Shown here piece by piece: positions 36,253 through 43,709 of a stretch of DNA of 54,753 nt. Position 1 is the stretch's first letter; each line of letters starts with the position of its first letter. Location of the stretch: the NCBI GenBank assembly GCA_019912845.1, contig JAIOHU010000287.1:72925-127677 (forward strand). Direction: 5' to 3'. The DNA is from a bacterium (lineage in GTDB: Bacteria > Electryoneota > Electryoneia > Electryoneales > Electryoneaceae). A model generated the notes under the pieces. That model searched no databases, was not told the DNA's origin, and saw nothing but the letters and a program-made list of their open reading frames with translations. The position numbers were made by a program, and so were the translations under genes.

Positions 36253-36984
36253 CTATTCAAATGATGCGATTTCTACCGGGGTTAGTTTACGATACCCACC
36301 TTCTTTCAGGCGACCAAGATGAACTGAGCCAATTCGTATACGGATCAAACTGGTGATTTCGAGATTTGCAGCCTGGGCTAGACGTCTGATCTGACGGTTC
36401 CTTCCCTCTTTCAGCACAATACGTAAGCCAGGACCATCCGTCTTAACGGATTCCGCCTTAAAGTGTTTTCCATCCTCTTCAAAGGAAGCACTTTGCAATC
36501 GTTTCAGAGCGACTTTTAGCGGTACTTTTCGCACTGTAACAAAATATTCCTTGGTCTTGCCATATTTTGGATGCATCACACGATTTGCCCAATCTCCATC
36601 GCTGGTTAGAAACAGCAAACCACTGGAGTTCTGGTCAAGTCTTCCTGCAGGGAAGAGTCTTTGCTCTGATTTCACAAGCTCCCCGAGAAGTCTTCCTCGC
36701 TCTTTGCTCTTTTTGAAACTACTTAGATATCCAACAGGTTTGTAAAATGCGAGGTAGGTATGGGTTATATCATTGCGAACCAGATCACCATCAAGATAAA
36801 TTACATCTTGATCCGGTAGGACATTTGTTGCGGGATCGGTTATAATTGCGCCATTTACCTGAACACGCCCTTCACGGATAAATTGTTCAGCTTCTCGACG
36901 AGACGTTAACCCGCGACTCGACAGGAAACGCGCGATTCGCATCGAGTACTGGTTGACTCGTTGGTTATTTCTTTCTTTATTCAT
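36253..36984 (-). CDS. RsuA/RluB-family pseudouridine synthase
   Basis: 243 residues. The S4 RNA-binding domain at the N-terminus (MRIARFLSSRGLTSRREAEQFIREGRVQVNG) is followed by the catalytic domain with FYKPVGYLSS, the active-site aspartate in GRLDQNSSGLLFLT, YFVTV and the LKEGRNRQIRRLAQA motif. It isomerises a uridine in ribosomal RNA. The target (16S like RsuA, or 23S like RluB/RluE/RluF) cannot be fixed by eye, though the S4 arrangement favours RluB. ATGs at 36984 and 36942 are possible; the second starts at the S4 domain and neither has a strong ribosome site. Confidence 0.92.
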   Translation of the reverse strand: MNKERNNQRVNQYSMRIARFLSSRGLTSRREAEQFIREGRVQVNGAIITDPATNVLPDQDVIYLDGDLVRNDITHTYLAFYKPVGYLSSFKKSKERGRLLGELVKSEQRLFPAGRLDQNSSGLLFLTSDGDWANRVMHPKYGKTKEYFVTVRKVPLKVALKRLQSASFEEDGKHFKAESVKTDGPGLRIVLKEGRNRQIRRLAQAANLEITSLIRIRIGSVHLGRLKEGGYRKLTPVEIASFE

Positions 36985-37137
36985 AGTGGGACTATTATTT
37001 TACTTTGTAAATTCTTGATACATCTTTGAGAATCTGAATATATAACCAGCTTGCTATTTATAAAAGCATAAATTCATATAATCTAGTTCGAGAATCGTTG
37101 TTTCAACTTCATATTCAGCATCCAGGAAAGTGATGGT

Positions 37138-38730
37138 ATGGCGATGGGCACAAAGGGCGAAGGTAAAATGCCACAACCATTTGGAGACGAAGTCGCACTC
37201 TCAGAGTGGAAACGTATTTTCCTGCATATCCTTAAATACAGTCCCAACCTCAACTTTTATGATGGCTCAGTGGATGTCAATCGTGAGCTGCTTCGCATTA
37301 ACCTCCAGAAAGAAGATACTTTCGAATTACTGATAGACGAACTCCCATCTGGAATGAAGCATGATAATAGTGAACAATTGTTATTGGTGCGAGCTCATTA
37401 TTATGAAGGTGGGCTTCACCATCGCATCTCTTTTAATGGCAGGGTGCAGTCTCGTCTAAACTATGAAGCCTATCCAGCCCACCGCATTAGAGTGATCCAA
37501 CCCATACGTAAGGTTTCTAACCTGTTTATCAGTTACACTTCTGATGAAATGCCGGTCTATCTTGAGGTTCCGGTTGCTGGTATTCCTTCAGTAGTTGTTG
37601 TCCAGGAAGCGTCAATCGAAAAAATTAAGGCATACTCAAAACAAAAAAGCAAGTTGCAGTCGAAAACGCATTTTATCAAGGGTATGCTTTTACAGATGGG
37701 TGATATCGGCGCAATCAAGGTTGATGGCAGGCTGACACCTCAAGATATCCCAGACAAAGAAGGTCAATACTACACAATTGACCTTGATCCACTCTCCCCG
37801 GAAGCCAATAAATATTATGATCAGTTTCTTTTTGATGAGTTTCAAAGCTCCTATAACCCCAGGAAACACAATAAAAAGCAGGAAGTTTCCGAATCTATAA
37901 ACAACGACACACTATCACATCCCAGGTTCACGCCTTCTGAAGAGCCGCCTTCAAGAAAACCAAAAGCATTCGCATTGATTGAAGACCCCTCCCTGCGTAA
38001 GAAAATGAAATCCATTCTGGAAGAACTTGAATGGGATATCACGATTCACGACTCATTTTCGCCATCCCGTCAGCAAGTCGACATTATGAACAGCGATATG
38101 CTCATTCTGGACAACACTTCCGGCGAAAGACACGCTGTAGATATCATGCGTGAACTCATTCGTGATGAAATTATAGTTCCAATGCGATTTGTAATAATGG
38201 GTTCGAAACTTTCGCTCGCACGTGAGTCCGAATGGGAAGGGATCGGGCAGGGTATCTTTCTACGCAGCCAGTTGCCGGACTCATGGTTGAGCAACAAATT
38301 GGCTACCTGGCTGGAAAACACGGAGGATCAACGTCGAAAGGTAAGCGACGAAAGCTCCAATAAACCACTGATACTTATTGCTGATGACGACAAAAATGTG
38401 GTCGAAGTGCTTGCTGAAGGCTTAATGGTACGCCAATTCAGAGTGATCACTGCTTACAATGGCGATGACGCATTACGCAGTGCAAGAAATCTCAATCCCG
38501 ACCTGGTGCTGCTTGATATCAATATGCCTAAGTCGTCAGGGTTGGATGTTCTTCGTGAGCTTCGCAGCTACGACTCCACACGCTTAACGCCTGTCATCAT
38601 GGTCACAGGGCAAAAACATCGTGAACAGGTTCAGGTATCTCTTCAATTCGGCGCGGAGGATTATATTGTTAAACCATTTGATCTCATGAATCTGATCGAC
38701 CGTATTCAAAATATCCTTAATATCGAGTGA
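37138..38730 (+). CDS. Response-regulator protein with two receiver-like domains and an unknown N-terminal domain
   Basis: 530 residues, start ATG after AGGAAAG. The N-terminal half (about 1-235) is a beta-rich region (AHYYEGGLHHRISFNGRVQ, YPAHRIRVIQPIRKVS) reminiscent of PilZ/YcgR proteins but not clearly assigned. A charged linker follows. A receiver-like domain starts near 274 (FALIEDPSLRKKMKSILEE) with an aspartate near 325 (MLILDNTSG), but lacks the usual following motifs. The C-terminal canonical receiver (about 411-530) has IADDDKN, phospho-acceptor Asp460 (LLDINMP), VTGQKH and Lys512 (IVKPFD). No DNA-binding output domain is present. It could link phosphorylation to a c-di-GMP or protein-interaction output; this is inference. 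Confidence 0.82.
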   Translation: MAMGTKGEGKMPQPFGDEVALSEWKRIFLHILKYSPNLNFYDGSVDVNRELLRINLQKEDTFELLIDELPSGMKHDNSEQLLLVRAHYYEGGLHHRISFNGRVQSRLNYEAYPAHRIRVIQPIRKVSNLFISYTSDEMPVYLEVPVAGIPSVVVVQEASIEKIKAYSKQKSKLQSKTHFIKGMLLQMGDIGAIKVDGRLTPQDIPDKEGQYYTIDLDPLSPEANKYYDQFLFDEFQSSYNPRKHNKKQEVSESINNDTLSHPRFTPSEEPPSRKPKAFALIEDPSLRKKMKSILEELEWDITIHDSFSPSRQQVDIMNSDMLILDNTSGERHAVDIMRELIRDEIIVPMRFVIMGSKLSLARESEWEGIGQGIFLRSQLPDSWLSNKLATWLENTEDQRRKVSDESSNKPLILIADDDKNVVEVLAEGLMVRQFRVITAYNGDDALRSARNLNPDLVLLDINMPKSSGLDVLRELRSYDSTRLTPVIMVTGQKHREQVQVSLQFGAEDYIVKPFDLMNLIDRIQNILNIE

Positions 38731-38741
38731 CTAAATCCGGT

Positions 38742-39887
38742 TTATAGCTCCAACAATCTTTCTATAGCCTGATCAATTCTCACAGAAGGAGCAGTCACTG
38801 CTGCTCGCACAAATTTATCTGCATTGCTGCCGAATCCACTTCCCGGTGTGAGAATTACTCCTTTTTTCATCGCCTTTTCGACAAATTCAAGATCGTTGGC
38901 AACCCTCATCCAGACAAAGAATGTTGATGGTGATGGGTAGACTCGTTTTACGCCATGAACATCCAGCAGTCCAATCTCGAGCTTTTTCTTACGTTCGCCG
39001 TATTCACGGTGCGATTGCAAACATTCTTCAGGAGGATTTTTGCCATCGTACCTGCTCAAAGCCTCCGCCATGGCACGTTGAATAAACACCGGCGCACCAC
39101 TATCCACTTGCGTTTTGATTTTTACCATCGCATCCAGTGTATCAGCATCTCCAACAGCAAATCCGATACGGTAACCGGTGCAGTTCATCATTTTCGACAG
39201 ACTGTGCATTTCAACCGCTTTACGTGTGAATTGCAGGATGGAGGGAGACTTGAAATCATCAAAACTTAACTCGCAATAGGCTGCATCCCAGACCACAAGG
39301 GTTTCGGGATGGGTTTCAGCAAAATCCGCAGCAGCTTTGTAAAACTCTTCATCAGCAACCTGTCCAGTGGGGTTGTTGGGATAGTTCAGGAACAGCACCC
39401 TGCACCCGTCCGAATCTTCCAATTTCGGCAAAAATTGATTTTCAGGAAGGAGTTCCAGATAACGAGGCTGCGCATCATTCAGAATGGCGCAAGCTCCACC
39501 ATATACAGGATACCCAGGAATTGGCACAGCTACTGTGTCATCCGGATTAACCACCGCGCGTGCGAGGTCGGTCAGTCCCTCTTTTGAGCCCAGGGTAACA
39601 ACAATTTCACGACCCGGGTCGAGTTCAACCCCGAATCGTTGCTTAAACCACTTCGCTATAGCAGCACGAACTCCAGCATCCCCTCTACTGGTGGGATAAC
39701 GGAAAGCGTCTGGATCATCAAGATGCGCTTTTACGGAATCGACTAGAAATTTCGGTGGTGGAAGGTCTGGGTCTGCAATGCCCAGGTCTATCAGATCAAC
39801 ACCTTCACCCCTCAACTTTGTGGCTTTCTCTTCCAGCCCGGCGAACAGGTATGGGGGCAGGTTTTTTATTCGATTTGCTGGATTCAT
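38742..39887 (-). CDS. dapL: LL-diaminopimelate aminotransferase-like class I/II aminotransferase
   Basis: 381 residues from the ATG at 39887. A longer frame to 39989 would run into the upstream kinase gene. It is a PLP-dependent aminotransferase: RIKNLPPYLFAGLEEKATKL and LGIADPDLPPP match the LL-diaminopimelate aminotransferase group, with FLNYPNNPTG, WDAAYCELSF and the PLP-binding lysine at about 232 (HSLSKMMNCTGYRIGFAVGD). Substrate is probably LL-diaminopimelate in lysine/peptidoglycan synthesis. Other aminotransferases of this group use different amino acids, so the exact substrate is less sure than the fold. It ends 11 nt from the convergent response-regulator gene and lies 40 nt after the kinase gene, probably in one operon. 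Confidence 0.85.
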   Translation of the reverse strand: MNPANRIKNLPPYLFAGLEEKATKLRGEGVDLIDLGIADPDLPPPKFLVDSVKAHLDDPDAFRYPTSRGDAGVRAAIAKWFKQRFGVELDPGREIVVTLGSKEGLTDLARAVVNPDDTVAVPIPGYPVYGGACAILNDAQPRYLELLPENQFLPKLEDSDGCRVLFLNYPNNPTGQVADEEFYKAAADFAETHPETLVVWDAAYCELSFDDFKSPSILQFTRKAVEMHSLSKMMNCTGYRIGFAVGDADTLDAMVKIKTQVDSGAPVFIQRAMAEALSRYDGKNPPEECLQSHREYGERKKKLEIGLLDVHGVKRVYPSPSTFFVWMRVANDLEFVEKAMKKGVILTPGSGFGSNADKFVRAAVTAPSVRIDQAIERLLEL

Positions 39888-39927
39888 AGTATTATTACTC
39901 TTCAATTCAATGTTGTAATTTTTATCG

Positions 39928-40857
39928 TTAGAGGGAATTGTCTCTCGCCCACTTCGCAGCTCCATGAAGCGCATCCATTTCCGGGTCAATTACATGGCCC
40001 TGTCCCAGTGATACGGTCAGGTTTTCCAAAACTATTCCGCTTTTCTCCTCAAATATGCTTCCGAGTGGTGCAACACGGAATGTGTCAGCTTCCAAGCCTA
40101 ATTTTTGCGCAACAATCAAAGCGAATGTCGCCAGGTCACTTCCAGCGCTACTCAGAATTTTTGTGGCATGTGAATCGCCATTGGCGGCATGGTGTGCGAC
40201 AATCTTACTTAACTGAGCAATCGTGCTACGCTCAAAGCCTGGGCTGTACACATAAGCAATAATCTCTCGGGGGGTATTCAGGTTTAATGCTTCAAGTATT
40301 TCATCCCTCCAGGCAAGAGCTTCACCGACCTCTTCACTTAGCAACAGGGCTCTTATCGCTTCTTTGCCGATCCACCAACCGCTCCCTTCATCGCCCAGCA
40401 GCCAGCCCCAGCCACCCGCTCGAGCAATTGTTCCCTGACGGTTTCTTCCAAATGCAATTGAACCTGTTCCGGCGATAACAATTACACCCTCATCGCCGGC
40501 AAAAGCACCGTAGTGTGCGATATATGCATCATGATGTCCCGCTACTTTTGCTGCAGGAAACAATTCACCAAGCCAGCTTTCCAGGTTGCTACGTTGCTCT
40601 TCACCTCCAGCACCCGCTGCTCCAGCAGCTACAGACACTGGATTAAAGGAAGCGAGCTTGATGATTTGCAATATTTCGGCAACAGCGCTGCTTATCGTTT
40701 GCTGGAACTGATCGCGATCAACTTGCAGCATATTCATACCAGCGGTTTCAACCTTTGCCAGTTCATTTCCATAACGGTCGGTCAGCAGTGCTTTTGTGCT
40801 TGTGCCACCAATATCGAATCCAAGGAAGAGCGGTTGGTCGGGAGATGGCTGACTCAC
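39928..40857 (-). CDS. N-acetylglucosamine kinase-like BadF/BcrA ATPase-family kinase
   Basis: 309 residues, GTG start overlapping the stop of the glycosyltransferase gene by 4 nt (GTGA). ASKHA-fold kinase: the phosphate-1 loop FLGFDIGGTSTKALL, the phosphate-2 loop IAGTGSIAFGRN, and GDEGSGWWIGKEAI, which is typical of the eukaryotic-type N-acetylglucosamine kinase/BadF family. It is likely to phosphorylate an amino sugar (GlcNAc) released by wall or glycan recycling. The overlap places it in one operon with the glycosyltransferase before it and the aminotransferase after it. Confidence 0.87.
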   Translation of the reverse strand: MSQPSPDQPLFLGFDIGGTSTKALLTDRYGNELAKVETAGMNMLQVDRDQFQQTISSAVAEILQIIKLASFNPVSVAAGAAGAGGEEQRSNLESWLGELFPAAKVAGHHDAYIAHYGAFAGDEGVIVIAGTGSIAFGRNRQGTIARAGGWGWLLGDEGSGWWIGKEAIRALLLSEEVGEALAWRDEILEALNLNTPREIIAYVYSPGFERSTIAQLSKIVAHHAANGDSHATKILSSAGSDLATFALIVAQKLGLEADTFRVAPLGSIFEEKSGIVLENLTVSLGQGHVIDPEMDALHGAAKWARDNSL

Positions 40858-42332
40858 GTTAATGCCTCATTTATTTTCTGTCTTCGTTCAATAGCACGGC
40901 TGCGTGCAAACGTTTTTGCGGTAATTTTATCTTCCGGACGTCTCAGAACATCAGTGTTATCAGCGTGACGACGATAACGGTACAACACCTCATGGATACG
41001 GTCTACATCATATTTTTCGCCAGCTTTCAGGACAAGATCGTAGTCCTCACCATAGTTGGGAAAATCAGTTTCATTAAATCCACCAAACTCCTCAAGTACC
41101 CCTTTTCTCCAACAGCGAACAGCACCGGCTCCATCCACGCGTAATATGTTGTTGACGCTGTATTCCAAGTGCTCAATGACACCAAACTCTTCCAGAGTTT
41201 TACCCTCTTCGTTCATAAGTTCATAATAACTAATTGCCAGCCCGCATTTTGGATGAGATTCAAAGTGATCGACCATGGATTGCAGCGTATTATCCGTATA
41301 TTCATCGTCCGAGTCCAACTGGCAGATGTACTTTCCACGTGCTTTGCTGATACCGAGGTTCAACGCCTTTGCGATCACATTCTCTTCATTTGAATAAACA
41401 TGAACTCGTTTATCTTTTGCCTCATACGATTTCGCGACTTCCAGTGTATTATCAGTAGAAGCATTATCAACGACAATAATCTCGAAGTTCTGCAACTTCC
41501 CGCGAAAGACTGATTCTATTGCCATGGGTAGATATTTCGCTCGGTTATATACAGGAATCACAACTGAAATTATCGGATCGCTCTCTTTCCATGGAGAATC
41601 GGGTGCAATATCATTTTCTTTGTCCAGAAAGGCATTACGACGCTTCAGGCACGCCAGAAGTGCATCTTCAGTCTCTTTCTCCTCTTCAGGATCCATGAAA
41701 AGATAGCTGAAACCACCAAATTTCCCACGACCCGGATAAAACAATAGATCGGAAGCATCGTTGTTTCCACCAGACTCTTCAGATTTTATTACCTGGAAAC
41801 ATGGGGTTTTGATGTGGGCTATTTCGCCAACCTCAGCCAGTTTCAACCGTAAGTCGTAAAAGGTAGCGTACCTTAAATTTGGGTCTGCACCATTAACTTT
41901 TTGCAATGCCCACGCTGGGAAAACGAGAACAACACCAAAATCTTCACGTTCAGTCAAATCATCTTTCAAAGGAAATAGATTCACACCCTGTGATTCAATT
42001 TGATAGTCGCTTACAATCAGGCTTGCCTGCGGATTTTCGGCGTACGCTTTCGCAAATTCTTCGATAGCACCTTCAAGCACTCGTACCCCGGGCGGAATCC
42101 AAAGATATAAATCAGCGGAGACTTCATTTCGCCCCGCTTCAATCATAGTGCCAATTGTGGCTGAGGAGACTGTGATCGCCTTTACATCCGGACCAAGGGG
42201 CGCCTCTTCATCTTCGAGATGAAAATAAGCAATGGAGGTTGCGCTTTTCCGTAAACTTCGCAGCGTACGTACAACACTTTCCGGCTGAGCATGAACCGCG
42301 GGAAGAAATGCAAAAATAGTGGCAGGTTGCAC
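40854..42332 (-). CDS. Glycosyltransferase family 2 with an extra N-terminal domain
   Basis: 492 residues, GTG start after GAAGGAAA. The C-terminal half (about 250-470) is a GT-A transferase: ISVVIPVYNRAKYLPMAIESVF, VVDNASTDNT and the metal-binding CQLDSDDEYTDN, followed by GFNETDFPNYGEDYDL. The N-terminal 240 residues resemble a second, degenerate GT-A domain (ADLYLWIPPGVRVLEGAIEEFAKAY, LIVSDYQIES) that lacks a clear DxD. The product probably adds sugars to a surface glycan. It overlaps the downstream kinase gene and is the first gene of the operon. Confidence 0.88.
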   Translation of the reverse strand: MQPATIFAFLPAVHAQPESVVRTLRSLRKSATSIAYFHLEDEEAPLGPDVKAITVSSATIGTMIEAGRNEVSADLYLWIPPGVRVLEGAIEEFAKAYAENPQASLIVSDYQIESQGVNLFPLKDDLTEREDFGVVLVFPAWALQKVNGADPNLRYATFYDLRLKLAEVGEIAHIKTPCFQVIKSEESGGNNDASDLLFYPGRGKFGGFSYLFMDPEEEKETEDALLACLKRRNAFLDKENDIAPDSPWKESDPIISVVIPVYNRAKYLPMAIESVFRGKLQNFEIIVVDNASTDNTLEVAKSYEAKDKRVHVYSNEENVIAKALNLGISKARGKYICQLDSDDEYTDNTLQSMVDHFESHPKCGLAISYYELMNEEGKTLEEFGVIEHLEYSVNNILRVDGAGAVRCWRKGVLEEFGGFNETDFPNYGEDYDLVLKAGEKYDVDRIHEVLYRYRRHADNTDVLRRPEDKITAKTFARSRAIERRQKINEALT

Positions 42333-42490
42333 AAGATTTCCTTCGTAATTGTTGATTTGATATTCCAGTAATATTGAACTGAACTTCTATAAATCAGAAA
42401 CCCACACCATAAGGTATGGGCTTGAGACAAGTATAAAAATTTTATTCTGCTCTTTCCATCATTTCTTGAGAAAATAAAGATTCTGTTGAG

Positions 42491-42940
42491 CTAGATGTCA
42501 AACGAATCTTTATCGTAATTACTTACTTCCGGCCTGGGAATGCCACGTTTTACTTCATTTTCCCATATTTCCTCAAGAATCGGACGTCCTATATCGGGTG
42601 AAATCCTGATATAGAGGAAAAACTTACTTCCCCACTGAGCAACGTTCTTACCGTCACGCAGAGCCGCTTCAACTTCGATGGTTGTTGATAATTTACGGTA
42701 TGACTTACCAACCACATACACGGCGGAGCCATGTTCATTACGGCGGATAATATAGTTAACACCATACATACGTTTGTAATCATTGGTGCGAACGTACATA
42801 GGTTTTGGAAGCCGATTTTTAAGTTTTTCAAAGAGTTCTTTGGCGTATGCCTCAGAATTCTGTTTCTTGAATTCGGCTTCATATTCTTTGTCAGAATTCA
42901 AAGGTGCAGACTTATCAGAGCTGTTCATTGATGCCACCAT
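42491..42940 (-). CDS. Conserved-looking hypothetical protein
   Basis: 149 residues. The ATG at 42940 has GAGGAAAAAAA directly before it, a good ribosome site; a second ATG at 42928 is possible. It is basic and polar, with a charged helical N-terminus (DKEYEAEFKKQNSEAYAKELFEKLKNRL) and a beta-rich middle (YKRMYGVNYIIRR, SAVYVVGKSYRKLSTTIEVE). No signal peptide or membrane segment. I do not recognise a family. The 5' leader contains a terminator-like hairpin (42969-43015), which hints at attenuation. The gene stands alone between the glycosyltransferase operon and a divergent DinB gene. Confidence 0.7.
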   Translation of the reverse strand: MVASMNSSDKSAPLNSDKEYEAEFKKQNSEAYAKELFEKLKNRLPKPMYVRTNDYKRMYGVNYIIRRNEHGSAVYVVGKSYRKLSTTIEVEAALRDGKNVAQWGSKFFLYIRISPDIGRPILEEIWENEVKRGIPRPEVSNYDKDSFDI

Positions 42941-42968
42941 TTTTTTTCCTCGCTTTCACTCCAAACAT

Positions 42969-43015
42969 AAAAAAGAGAGCCTTCCCCTGCAAGAAGAAAT
43001 ATTTTCAAGCTCTCT
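42969..43015 (-). terminator. Terminator-like hairpin in the leader of the 42940 gene (possible attenuator)
   Basis: On the minus strand, AGAGAGC (43015-43009) pairs with GCTCTCT (42980-42974), with a 28-nt loop that itself contains a small hairpin (CTTC/GAAG), followed by TTTTT. It lies 29 nt upstream of the start codon at 42940, i.e. before the gene rather than after one. Confidence 0.5.
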
Positions 43016-43141
43016 GCACGAGTTCCTCTAAACCAGAATAAACTGCGAAGCTATATATTACTCCGGGAGTACTTGACAAGCATAACTGAACATTTGTACA
43101 ATTGCTGATTATCAGTTCGACAATCCACTTTTGAGGGAAAC

Positions 43142-43624
43142 ATGACCATGTTCAAAATTTCTGTTCTGGAACAGTTAAAAATGTGCAAGCGGTTTTTCAA
43201 TAATTCAATTTCAGTCCTGGAAGAAAAAGATGCTGATTTCAAACCAGCGGACGGTATGATGACAGTATGCGAACAAACTGCACACGCTGCACAATCAGTA
43301 GAATGGTTTATGAGGGGCATGTTCAGTCCTCAAGGGTTTGATTTTGATTTTGAGAAAGCTGAAGCGGAGGCGCAGAAGGTTAAAACTCACACCGAAGCGC
43401 TGGAGTGGATGAATCGTGCTCTGGATGAGGCAATGGAAAAAATTGAAGGCTGTTCAGAATCAGAACTGCTGGAACCGATACCTGCCGGACCAATGATGAA
43501 AAGCGAGCCAAGAATTGGTGTGATTCCCGCTCTTGTTGACCATACAGCCCATCATCGTGGTTCCCTTGTTGTTTATGCACGTCTACTTGGCAAAACCCCC
43601 AACATGCCTTACGGGAATATGTAA
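43142..43624 (+). CDS. DinB-family putative metalloenzyme
   Basis: 160 residues, start ATG after GAGGG. Four-helix-bundle DinB/YfiT-type fold with three metal-binding histidines: EQTAHAAQSVEWF in the second helix and DHTAHHRGSLVVYARLLG in the last. Members bind zinc or nickel and act in thiol transfer or detoxification; most are uncharacterised. The substrate cannot be deduced. It is divergent from the hypothetical gene before it and convergent with the M23 peptidase gene after it. Confidence 0.88.
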   Translation: MTMFKISVLEQLKMCKRFFNNSISVLEEKDADFKPADGMMTVCEQTAHAAQSVEWFMRGMFSPQGFDFDFEKAEAEAQKVKTHTEALEWMNRALDEAMEKIEGCSESELLEPIPAGPMMKSEPRIGVIPALVDHTAHHRGSLVVYARLLGKTPNMPYGNM

Positions 43625-43630
43625 TGATTT

Positions 43631-43707
43631 AGTCCGTACCACATACAGAGTCTACCTCCTCGCTCCGGGTACGTCTGCGCTGACGTCATGGGTGTGTGGT
43701 ACGGACT
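43631..43707. repeat. Long inverted repeat between convergent genes
   Basis: AGTCCGTACCACATAC at 43631-43646 and GTGTGTGGTACGGACT at 43692-43707 are complementary in 15 of 16 positions, with a spacer of about 45 nt. It fills the gap between the DinB and M23 genes. Without T-tracts on either strand, it may be a dispersed element rather than a classical terminator. Confidence 0.7.
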
Positions 43708-43709
43708 GA

